Notes under the pieces: generated by a model
Seen by the model: only the letters and a program-made list of their open reading frames with translations
What the model was told of the DNA's origin: nothing
Database searches by the model: none
DNA from: Zingiber officinale
Lineage: Eukaryota; Streptophyta; Magnoliopsida; Zingiberales; Zingiberaceae
Direction: 5' to 3'
Length of the DNA stretch: 64,000 bases
Assembly (NCBI RefSeq): GCF_018446385.1
Contig: NC_056000.1
Location: forward strand, 48,578,722-48,642,721
Program-made: the position numbers and the translations under genes
Shown: positions 43,916 through 55,900 of the stretch, in pieces
Layout of the letters: every line of letters starts with the position of its first letter
Numbering within the stretch: the stretch's first letter is position 1

Positions 43916-46900
43916 CAAACTAGTAGATGTTTTACACCAGATAGAATAGACTCAGCTCCACCTGCAAAATGGGAAACAATAACAAATTGTTAGTCACTTG
44001 TATGCAGAACTATTTCAAGTCTTTGGAAGTAAACCTGCCAGATCTTTCATATTAAATTCAGCCGGGACGTTTATTTTGCTCTCGACTGCGGCTTTCGCGA
44101 CGGCGATACCAATGGCTACACTTCGCATTAGATCCAAACCAGAGCAGATTGATGCAATGACTCCAGCAACCAAGCAGTCACCTGCTCCAGTGGGGTTCAC
44201 TACAGATGAGTTGAGTGCGGGGAAATGGTAGGCCTGAAATTCCACTCCCAGCTGGCCTTCATCAACAATCGCATGCGGCATACTGCTAAGGCTGGCCAAC
44301 TTGCTGCTCTTCAGGTCTTGGATTTTACATTGCAGCCAGTCTCTAAAACAAAGGAAAACGCCAGCTTGACCAAGCGTTACAACAAGACATTTGATGCCTT
44401 TGCAAAGCACAAAAGAAATTGCAGGCTTCAGCATTTGAAATAAGGATTCCACCGAGTGCATTTTGCTTCCATTGTGATCCAATTGAAATTTGAATTCTTT
44501 TTCAGGCAGTAAAGAATTTGCCATTGCAATAAGCTCAATTTCATTAGGAGAAGCATAAGTTATCTGCGAGGGTAAAGATGAATAGAATCAGCAGGCATAC
44601 TTGAATAAATCTCATCATAGAAAGAAAATGTTGACTTGATTATACTACTCACATAATTCACAATGCTTGAGATTCTTGTAGATTTTTTAACTGACACCGG
44701 CTCAAACCACACTGGTATGCCAGATCCAGCTGCTACTGCAAGAAGCAAGAAAAGATAGATTATGCACTAGATGGTAATATATACACTGAAAGAGGCTTAA
44801 ATGATTAAATCCATTTACTGAATATAGCATATAGTCCATATATTTTGTGAATTTACAAATGATAACTACAAGAAGATGGATTCCACTTCCCATTATTTAA
44901 AAAGTATAAAATTAATCTTAGTCCATATTTTAATGACTCAAATTGTAAGAAATAGAGACAAGTCAAAAATAAACTAATCAGAACGGGTGGATAGGAAGTA
45001 CCTAAAAAAACAATTATGCAATTAGATGGTTGTTGTAAAACTAGTGTTGCAAACATTCTATTAAGTATAAAAACAAGGTGGTCAGAAGGCAGCCTAGAAT
45101 CCAAAATCTCAAACCACCTTTAAAATGAGACTTAATATGATAAAATAGAACAACAAACTATCTCTATAAACAACAATAAACTGATACCCAACAAATCAAT
45201 GCCAGGTACAAATATTTTTGTCTAATCAGTGAAGTTATTTCTAGTAATACTCAAAACTATTAAAAATTAATTTTTTTTGCTCTTTGCTTTCTGAGCACTT
45301 GATTTATAAAAAATTGTTAGTTGTGCCATAGTATGTTTTTTTTTCCTTTTAAACTAAGGAGCACATGCCAAGTACACAAGAAAGCTTCATTTAATTTTAA
45401 AACACTCACTCTTTTTTACTTTTAATGATATTTTAATCAATATCACATTAAGGGAAATCAGAAATATTTCTAATTGATCCCAACCTAACTATCCCTTTTT
45501 TTTCTCATTAAAAAAAAAAAAACAACCCGGTGCACAAATCTCCCGCTATACGGGGTCCTAGGGAAGGATTCATTATACGCAGCCTTATCCTGCCTTTTTG
45601 CAAGAGGCTATTTCCAGAATTTGAACCCATGACCTTTGTGACACAACAATTTTACCGTTGCTCCCCTTCCCTTTTTTTTCTCATTGATAAATTACATTTT
45701 GCATAATCAGTTTCAGTTGCATTTATAAAACCTTTAATTTCTAAAATTTCTCTCCATCAGACAAACTCTTTCTATTAATACTCTTTCATCAATTTGATAT
45801 TTTGATTTCTTTATATCACATTAAAATTTATTATCTGCAAACTGCTATGGACCTAATTCAATTTTGAAAATCAAATCCTAAGCAAGCTCAGAAACTATAT
45901 TTTTAATAGAACCCTACCAAACAATTGCACATGAACTTGGAGAGTATATTTCCATAATATACTTGAAACTATACGATTTGCATGGCAGTTATTGTGATTC
46001 TTTGTAATTGCAGGTTAATCTTGAATGGATATAGTAAAAAAAATACATATACCCACGAAATAATTTTAATGAAAAAGAAAAAAGTCAGAACTAAAGGTCA
46101 TCTCTGAATCTATCTTTTTTTTCCTCCCATTTCCAATAAACTTTTTCATTGGCATTTTCTGGCAAGTTCTAACACCACTAACTCTAATTAAACACCAAGG
46201 TGTAATTAGAGATTAGAATTAAAACCATCTTTAATAGTTCCTCCTCATTTTCTATTATAATTTATAAATTGCCCTAACTGTCACAAAATATACAAAATTC
46301 CAAATGTCTTAGTTAGTAGTCTCGCATCAACAACCGTCACTACAAGTGATAAAATCTGAACAGAAGAAAACTAAAAGAACTTGGAGACAGGAAAGAAGGA
46401 TTGGTGTTTCTTCTTCCCCTTGAAATTTATCTTCTAAAAGACTAGGCGAAAATTGGAAAAACTATTTTACTTTTTCACTTTTCTTTGTACTGATCAAACT
46501 CCATTAAAATGCATTCATTCTTTCCTTGACTGTCCCTCCAAAGTAACCAAAAAATAACTTCCACTTATCCAACCTTCTGAACTCTCTTATCATCCAAGTA
46601 AATAAGATGAAAGAAAAAGTAATTCTTTCATTCTACTTTTCCATCCAATTCACTTACCTTCACTTTTCTGTTTCCAATTAACTATTATTTCTTGACTACC
46701 TGACACACTGGTCTATACTTCTTTACTAATGCTAAAGTATGCCTAGCTGACATCATAAAGTTTGGGCAATTTATCAAAATGCACCCATGAGTTACTTCTT
46801 TTACTGGAACTTCGACATTTTTCTCAGTATACCCTTCCATTTCAAAATTCCTACCACAGATGTTTCACAAGTCGGTAAGAAGCCTGTTGAGTAGGTTGGG

Positions 46901-49900
46901 GAGCGCCGTTCCTTAGCTGGCTTACTAATTCTGAACATTCTGTTGTATCTGTGAATTCTATTGTACATTTTCAGCAAACATTTGATCTAAAATAATGATA
47001 ACCTCAAGTTGTCTACAGGGTCCTTAGGATCTTCTTTGGCTTGCTTTCTCTCCCACGTTCACTGTTCCTAAGGAAAGTGGCAGAACTCTCTTTTCTTTAT
47101 ATCCGGGCAGCTCATTCAAACAGTGGAGGTAATGTGAGGAAATCGCCTAGCCCGCTTCCTTCATGGGCCCAAGCAAGTTATCAATAACAATCTTGACTGC
47201 ATCAGATTTTCTTGCTTTTGCTGCAAAATTTCTCCATTGATTCACAAAGGTAGTCATGAATAAGAGCTGCATTTTTCCATTAAAGATTGGGGAGAAAGGG
47301 TGGGTGCACAGGTTGTTTCCTAGAGTGTTTCTTTTTTCATTCAAAAGTATTGATTATAATTCTAGGATAAGACTAAGACTTGGAATGCCCCTAGAAGATA
47401 CTTTAGGTAATAGTTGTATAAAGAAGGTAGACCCCTAAAAAAGAGCTTTCATTGTTGGTGCAACATCCCTCAGGTCAAGGTTGACCTGGTTGACTAAGCT
47501 TGAGTCTTGGTTTGGGTTTCGATGTTTGACAATGCAAGGTTGATTGAAGAAGAGTCAAGTAGGTCAAGGATGACCGAATACTTGACTGGGAAGTCCTAAC
47601 TGGGATGTTAGGCAGGAGGAAAATCCTGGTGAGTAAAGCCAGGTGAAAGACCTAGTGAGTGAAGCTAGGCAATTGGGAAGTCCTAGTGAGTGAAGCTAGG
47701 CAGGAGAAAAATCCTGGTGAGTGAAGCCAGGTGAAAGACCTAGTGAGTGAAGCTAGGCAGGAGAAAAATCCTGGTGAGTGAAGCCAGGTGAAAGACCTAG
47801 TGAGTGAAGCTAGGCAGGAGAAAAATCCTGGTGAGTGAAGCCTGGTGAAAGACCTAGTGAGTGAAGCTAGGCAGGAGAAAAATCCTGGTGAGTGAAGCCT
47901 GGTGAAAGACCTAGTGAGTGAAGCTAGGCAATTGGGAAGTCCTAGTGAGTGAAGCTAGGCAGGAGAAAAATCCTGGTGAGTGAAGCCAGGTGAAAGACTT
48001 AGTGAGTGAAGCTAGGCAATTGGGAAAGTCCTGGTGAGTGAAGCTAGGCAAGAGAAATCCAGATGCTGGTGAGAGTCCAAGTAGGTCAAAGGGATTGACC
48101 GAATACTTGGCACGAGGAAGAAAAGTCCAAGTAGGTCTTAGGGAGTGACCGGATACTTGGCAAGAAGAGAAAAGTCCAAGTGGATCAAAGGGATTGACCA
48201 GACACTTGGTGAGAGAGTCCTAGCTGATCAAAGGTGACCGGATGCTAGGTCTTATGTACCAACAAGTCATGGTTGACTAGATGTTGGTTTAGGGGGCTTT
48301 GGACTTGATTTTGAGCAAAAACCAAGATCTGGATTGATCAGCCAATTGATCCAGCAGGTTTGGATTGATCCATGGATCGATCCAGCAGATCTGGATCGAT
48401 CAGTGGATCGATCCAGAAGATCTGGATCGATCGGCCGATCGATCCGGTGAGTCCCCGCGAACAGAACCCCTCTGGATCGATCGGTGGATCGATCCAGAGG
48501 TCCCAATCAATCAGTGGATCGATTGGGACGCTGCTGCTTCGCGCGATAAGCGCTGGATAGATCCGTGGATCGATCCAGGCGTTTTTCCAGATCACAGAGG
48601 CGCTCTGGATCGATCCGTGGATCGATCCAAAGCCTCCCCGATCGATTGGGAGCATTCCAATCGATCGGGATTCGACCGTTAGCGTCGATTTAAGCCGCAG
48701 GCGTTCATTTCCTTCGGCATCTCTTCACCGATTCAATTCAGATCTTCACCAGCTTCTCCACAGCTCTTCTCAAGCTCGAGATCGCCAGTTCTTGAAGGCT
48801 CTTGGAGGTTCTTCCAAGTCAAGAGGCGGATCAAAGCAAGAAGAAGAAACTAGGGTTAGGGTTTTTGCTCTCATTGTAAGCTTGTAAGCTTGTATTTCAT
48901 TACCTTTCCCTTTCTTCTTGTATTGAGTCTTGTAGGGCTTCTCCGCCCTTGGTAGTTACCATAAAGGAGAGTTTTATTAGTGAAGGGTGTGTGTGTAGGT
49001 GTGGATCCTTGGACTAGTCACCTCTTGTGAGGTGGATACCAAGTAAACCAACCTTGTTAGCGTTGTGTGATTTGTTTCTGTATTTTCCACTGCGCATCTT
49101 TGAAGAAACGAGCAACACCGACGACGAGCACGCGAAGAGCTATTCACCCCCCCCTCTAGCTACTTTTCGGTCCCAACATTCATAACTCGTTGTTTTGGCA
49201 CTTCCCTTCAGGAAAGTCAAACCTGACGTGGAAATAAGATGATCCTTCAACTCTTAGCCTGGCAAGATCCAAAAAGCTGCCACATTTCTTTCTAGCCATC
49301 AAACCCACATTCATTGGCCTCAAATGATAAAGAGAAAGGTTGCTCTTAGAAGAGGTAGTTTCCAAAAAACTAAGGAGAACAACAATCGTATTCAAGGCAT
49401 CTTCAAAGTTGAATGCCTCTAAGACCTTTAAAATGAACAAGAGAAGCAGATTTAAGATAGAGTTGGTAAGTAAGCATACTCTATGTTTGGCCATGTTCTT
49501 GTGTAGTTGTGTTGTAATAGCACCCTTTTGTTGTCTAGCAGCATGAACACTTTGGGTGAATCGATCAAACAAGGAACTTCTATAAAAGGTCTTTCCACTC
49601 ATTCATCATAGAATCAGTGTTTTGGTGGTGCTATGAGATAGCAAATTCTCATATAAAATCAAATCAATCATTCAGATCTATTGAGAGGTGAACCTATCTA
49701 ATCTAAGATAGAAAGGCAGTTCTTCTCTATTGTTCAAGGGAAAGGGGAAAACATGTAGCATTTTGCCTAGATCTCATATTTCCCACATAGCTCGTTGATC
49801 AAATCAAGGATTCCCTTCCCTTTTAAAGTTGTTAGAAAGACTTTCATTTGGTATGTAGTGTAGCTCCTCAAGCTAGGTGCCCATCATCAAGGCAGGGCGA

Positions 49901-52900
49901 AAATGAAGTGAACTCAGGGTCATCACTTATTGTTTCGCTTTTGTTTGTGTCCAGTGACTCCAATCCATTGTTTGTGTTTGTTTTGTCGTATATCATATTT
50001 CTATTCTATTTAACTTGTAAATCAAAAATTAATTTTTAATCTTAGCCACTGAATAAGCTGAAGCAATCCAACATTTTGGCTTTTAAGAGTTCAATTGAGG
50101 TTTAATTAAGATTGCTTAGAGTTCATTAGGTTGGCAGGTGATTAGGATCATGCAGGTTCAAATCAGGCCTGATTTGAACTCCTTTTGGCTAGTTGAAGAC
50201 TGAACAAAATCTTAGTGTGAGTTGGCTTGATTCAATCACGTTTTGTTGTGTTTAGCTGGATTGTGAGTTCCCTTAGCATATTTATTCCCCTTTTCTCTAC
50301 TCACTCTAACCCATACCCAACCCCCGCTCCTCTTCTTTCTCGTTTCCTAATGTCAGCAACTCACTTCCAACCAAGGTGCGCAAACAGAGTCACCAATGAG
50401 CAATGGCAGTCTTCCCTCTCCTTGGGAATTTGTCACCTTCCACAAGCAGCACTGCCACCCCTTCCCATGAGTATGTCTAAAAATATTATCGGGCATCAAA
50501 CAATTCATTTCCTATGTGAAATACTTCACTGCATCAAAAATTGGCAAAAAGAATCTGACATGATATACATACTTCGGCAAGCAAATTCAAGTGATTGTGG
50601 ATGTAAATTTGCATCAAGAAGCAACACCGGTGCAGAGCATATATAGCTCTGAAATTGCTGCACGAAATATGGAGTCAGGAACTTTTCCTGAAAGATGCAA
50701 TTAGATGTGGAATTAGATATACAGATCAGTATGCTAAACATTCTTAGCAGTGTCACACAGGATCATTGGTGACAAGCTTATCTTACCACTGCATCCACAC
50801 TTGCAACACCCGCTGCTAGTTCTCCATAGGAATCAAATATATTTGTAACAACCGGAGTTGCAATACTCTTTTCCTGCAGGATACCTATACAAGTAAATTG
50901 TAAGTACAAAATCATTAACAATAAAATTCAATAACCACGTATGTGAAGGCAACAAAATGTTCTTTACTAATGTAGTGATAGATCAGTGTGGCATTTAGGA
51001 AGTTATATGTTCTTTACTAATGTACCAATAAATCAGTGTGGCATTTAGGAAGTTATACTTTCATATTTAAATTTTATTTATATCCAATTATCATGAAGCA
51101 TGAAACAACAGGTTATCACAGACAAATAAACCTAATTTTATTATTATTATTAAGCATGATTTCTGGACCCGCATGAAAGAAATTGCCATCTAGATGTTTA
51201 AAATAGTCTTATCAAATATTTAGCCTATTGCACACACCATTAATGTGCTTGCATATGCTTATATACCAGTGTCATGGCATTCATGAATTGGTAATGGTGA
51301 GATGAGGAAAACAATGGAATAATTATGAGTAAGCATGCAAACAATCTCCTGAAATACACCTTGAGTCATCGTGTTATCAGCTTCTTCAATATCATATTTT
51401 ACATTGAAAGACATGATTGAATAGGATATAAGGATTCAAACAGGAACATCTTGGAAATTCGTATCTACAAAATAAGAGTTTAAAGTAGCTGTGTAGCACA
51501 AAATTATTTTAATGATATGTTTGGGTATTGTTTGTGATGAAATTAGAGTAGTTATGAGAACCCTTGTGCCACACACCCCGTGAGCACCTCAATTTTTTTT
51601 TATTTTTTGTTTATTTTTTTTTAAACTCTCGGTTATGTCAATCAAATTTTGTCTTTAGGGTTTAGGAGTTGGGTTATAATATTAAGCGCAAAAAAAAAAA
51701 TGAAAAATTTTTTGAGGTGCTCACGGGATGTGCGGCATAAGGGGTGCGGTATATGAAAACTCTAAATTTCATTACCTGACAAATCAACCAACAAACCTAG
51801 ACAAATTTAGAGATACTTTTCAACTAGGATTGTGTTTCGAGGACATTAACCAACTTATAGAAGAGAGCCTCAGACCTGTATCCTTGTAGCACTTTGGCAA
51901 CTTTCCAGTTCTTGTGACAACCTTATTTCATGCCTAGTTATGTTGATTGGCTAACTATTTGTCTCAAAAGCTGGGGTCATTAGAAAAGGAACCAATATTT
52001 ATTATTAACGCTGCTTTATGTGTGGTTTCCTCTTCTGTGGGTCACACTCCTACTCCACGTGTGGTGGGGTAGTAGACTAGTTTGACTTTGACCTCACAAC
52101 ACATGAATTTGATTGAAACTCTCAGCGCATGAGTTTGAACTTGATATATTTTGATGCAAATGAGATGGAAACTCTTGATAACTTGCTCTATACCATGGGA
52201 ATATTTTAATCAATTAATAGTGCAAGAGGTGTTGAAGGTTCTAGTGCTGGTGTGAACCGATGTGCTGTCTCCTAGATATTAGAGAAGAATCGTAAGAACC
52301 ATTGATAACATAATACAGCATGTTGTCTGCAACACGTTAGAGAAGATCATTTAGGTTTCTATTAGCCACTTGTGTCGTAAGATTGGTTTCAACATGATAT
52401 GCTGATGAGGCAACCATGAGTAAGAGGATGGATAGAAGAATCCTTTTGTGTAGTTAGCATTGGGTAGCAGAATGGGTACATTTTCTTTCTCATGTTGATT
52501 CAGTTGAGCATTGACTTATGCTAGCTCTTACATCGGATAACTCTTCTTTCCAAATAGCTTATCATTCTTTGGATCGACTCTTCCCAATTTGATGCCACAA
52601 TCTACATAAATAAAAGAATCTACCTTTATTTATTGTATCTGTGAATTCCTCAGACCTAGTAGGCAAGATTTGAATTTCAAGCACATGTTTATTTGTAACA
52701 TCGTACGGATTAGTCAGTATATCGAACTATTAGGAAGATTCAGATTAATGGAAACTTTAAGTGAGTCCTTCTCCATTACATAGAGAAATCATAGAGGCAG
52801 GTATTTTCTACTATCAGAATTGGATTGAATGGTTCTGAAGTGCTTGTTTGACTTCTCATATTGATCTAGAATTATTGTATTTGATAGTACATTTTCTCCA

Positions 52901-55900
52901 CTTGGTGCAAGCGCCACCTTATGTATTTTAGGTGCAAGAATACATTGGTATTCTAGGGATATTCCTTATGAACATAAATCTAGAACACTTTTGGCAAAGG
53001 TGATGCTAAGACCAAATGACAGACCTGTAGTCACTATCTAAAGTTTGATGGTCAGATAGAGTTTTATCTCAAAATCTACTTGATTATCTTTATGCTACTA
53101 TGTAGCTTTCATTGCTTGGTATAACTTTATTGAAGACTTTACGAGAATGTTGCTTGTTAAGTGGTCATGGTTAGATGTTTCACTCATTGGCATACCCACC
53201 AAGGGACACTTGGATCAGTACTTAGTTGTTACCCTTAGATGAGAATATCGTAGTAGTAAACCATTTGAGTAGTAAATTTGAAGACCAAATTTTTATTAGT
53301 GGGGGAAAATGTAATATACCAAAAATGTAGATAAAGATAAAATAATTAAAAGGTGACATAATTAAATGTTATTAAGGAAAATAAATATATTTTAGCAGAT
53401 AATTTATCAGGAAATAGGTTTTATGAATTTTTTTGAAAATACTGTTGGAAAATACCAAATTTTAGCAGATAAATATATTTTAGCAGATAACCTATACTGT
53501 TGGAAATCACTCCCTAGCAGAAGGGTAGTGTATTCCACTAGGCTTTCCCCTTTGAATCAGTCCCTAGGATTATTTGATCTTGATTCCGTTGTTTATTATA
53601 TCTGAGAATATTCCATGGAATTAGTTGAGATATTAATGCTAAGTGACTAATAACTTGGGGACGTGATTGTCTATTTTCTACCTATATACTAGTAGGATTA
53701 TATCGTAATATAGGGTACTGAGTATCCTAGTAGACCTTTACTTGTTATATAGACTCATGCCTATACATTAGTAGGATTATACTATGGTATAGTATTTCAA
53801 ACCCTTAGTTGTATATCTTGTCGACTATTGTCTCTCATTCGTGATTGAGAGAGTCGTCAATGACCGTTAGTATATCCTATCTTCCATGTGTGGTTGAGTC
53901 GTTAGTGACCATTAGTATATACCCTGTCTGCCCATGAGACCATCCGTGGTAGAGCGTTCTCCCGTAGACAGTGACAAGTTATTTACCCTATCCGCCCACG
54001 GGACCATCCGTGGTAGAGCGTTCTCCTACGGACAGAGACTAGTCATTTACCATGACTCCCCATGGGACCATCCGTGGTAGAGCGTTCTCCCGCAGTCAAT
54101 ATTTGTTATATACTTGCTATATGTCGGTCATGTATTTGTTTGTGCAAGTTTGGATGTACTGTATGCACTCTCGATTTTGTTGGTTATACTTGGTTGAACA
54201 GGTTAGTGAAGTGTTGTGTTATTTATTATACTTTTAGTTAGCTGGTGATTATGTTGGAACACCTACGTTGGTTAGTAAATATTTTGATCTGAGACTGCAT
54301 CCTTTGATCTCCTATTAGTATATTAGTCATGCACTATCTTCTTCTACCCACTGAGTGGTTGTACTCGCTACCCTTTGCTTTTCCCTTGACTTTCAGGTTA
54401 GCAGATAGAGGAGGTGTTGTGTTGCTTAGAGGTCCTGGCTGCCAATCTCGCTCGAGTTGAATTTATGTTGAGTTGCTTCGTTTTATTGTTTCCGTTGCTT
54501 ATAGTTATAGTTCTTTCTGTTCTGGATTTTTGAGTGTTTCTTATGTACATGCATACATACACATATTGTCATTTGTGACTTGGTGTTGTTATATTACATC
54601 GGTATTTTTATGTTGGCTTGAATTGGTTCGATATTGTATTTCCTATATTGTCACTAGGGGGTACCATCCAATTTGGAGGACAAGTATACCCTCGGGGCTT
54701 GACAATTTTATTGAACTTGGCTCTGATACCAATGATCTTTCCTATGTGTTTTCAATGTGGGACTATATTTGCAACCTTGCAAACCCAACAATCTCCCCCG
54801 CAAACAAAGGACCACAGAATCCCTCTCAAGTATCGGGTCACTCTTGACCTGCTCAGGGCCTCCCCTCGAGCATCGGGTCACCTTAACCTGCTTAGGACCT
54901 CCCCTACTTTGTTTAAGGTTTCACCCACATGGTTCGATCTTAGATCATGGCTCTGTCTTGTACTTCTTCCGGCGGTTAGTCCGGTGAAGAGCAACCTCAC
55001 TCTGATACCAATTGAAGGATCGAAAAGAATTTAGATATCTCCATTGGCATAAGGTCTTTTAGGAGAGCCTACGAGCAAAATCATGAGGACCTAAACCCAA
55101 AGTGGACAATATCATGTTATTGTGGAGATATGTGGACATTCTTTAGACACAACAAGTTATCTTTTATATGGAACTATTTATTATTTTATCTAAGTCAAAA
55201 AAAGAGGAGCATTGGCGCAACGGTAAAATTGTTGCTTTGTGACCAAAGTCAAAATGAAAGTGTACCAATGTTGTATCACCAGGGTTAATTATTGTTGTAG
55301 CCTAAGCCTAAGAGTTGTCATTCATGGTCAAATCAATTGGTTGGCAGAGGAGATCCTCTGGACGGTCCAGAGGATGGTCCCTTTGCATGCATTGGTGGGA
55401 TGGATGACCCCCACTAGTAAAATAAGTGGGGATCATTCATCCCCACCAATACATGCAAAGGAACCATCCTCTGAACTACAAAAAGTGATCCAGAGGATCC
55501 GGCCTCATTGGTTGGGGTGTAAGGAGTATGTGATGCATCTTTGACTTACCTAAGGGGCTTCTTGCCTGATTATAGTGTATGACAGTTCAAGTCATCAATG
55601 TTTAACTGGGTATCATGTGATTTCAAGAATATTACCAGGTATGTGATGGTCAGGGTTACCTATGCCTCACACTAGGATCACGTGGCCAAGGGCCCAGGGG
55701 TAGCGGGATGTGTGAAGGTTATAATATTTGCTAATGGCTTATCTAGGACCATGTCTTGGAGATGTTATAGATCTTTGATGGCTATCTAACCAAAGATTAC
55801 TGTGGGTCCCATGGTCATTACTCATTACAACTATTAAAGTTGTGAAGCTTTATCAAGAGATCATAGAATCTTGGCTTCACACTGAGATGGTTGTTGAGTT

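Larger units (their letters stand above)
47453..49178 (+). mobile_element. Solo LTR in the kinase intron, target duplication TTCAT
   Basis: This 1726-bp LTR starts TGTTGGTGCAACATCC and ends GGTCCCAACA, with perfect TGTTGG/CCAACA termini. It is flanked by a perfect 5-bp duplication TTCAT (47448-47452 and 49179-49183). It is the better-preserved relative of the solo LTR at 13010-14837, sharing the 'gtgagtgaagctaggc' repeats, the 'aagtccaagtaggtca' segment, a palindrome array and the terminal 'agctattcaccccc..ctctagct' block. It is probably a copia (Sirevirus-like) LTR and lies antisense to the kinase. Confidence 0.95.
44736..50572 (-). other. Intron 6 of the kinase gene
   Basis: The intron is 5.84 kb. 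It contains the Au SINE (45510-45668) and the solo LTR (47453-49178). The remainder, 45690-47440 and 49185-50570, is AT-moderate with short frames only; the segment at 49180-49860 may be a further retroelement fragment. Confidence 0.7.

Noticed and set aside
48338-48682. Overlapping frames of 105 codons on both strands rich in IDPWIDR repeats
   Set aside because: They are translations of the TGGATCGATCCA palindrome array in the solo LTR, which is open on both strands by its symmetry.
54473-55034. Overlapping plus-strand frames of 124 and 138 codons
   Set aside because: They lie in an LTR and adjoining dispersed repeat inside the kinase intron, with low-complexity translations and no domain.
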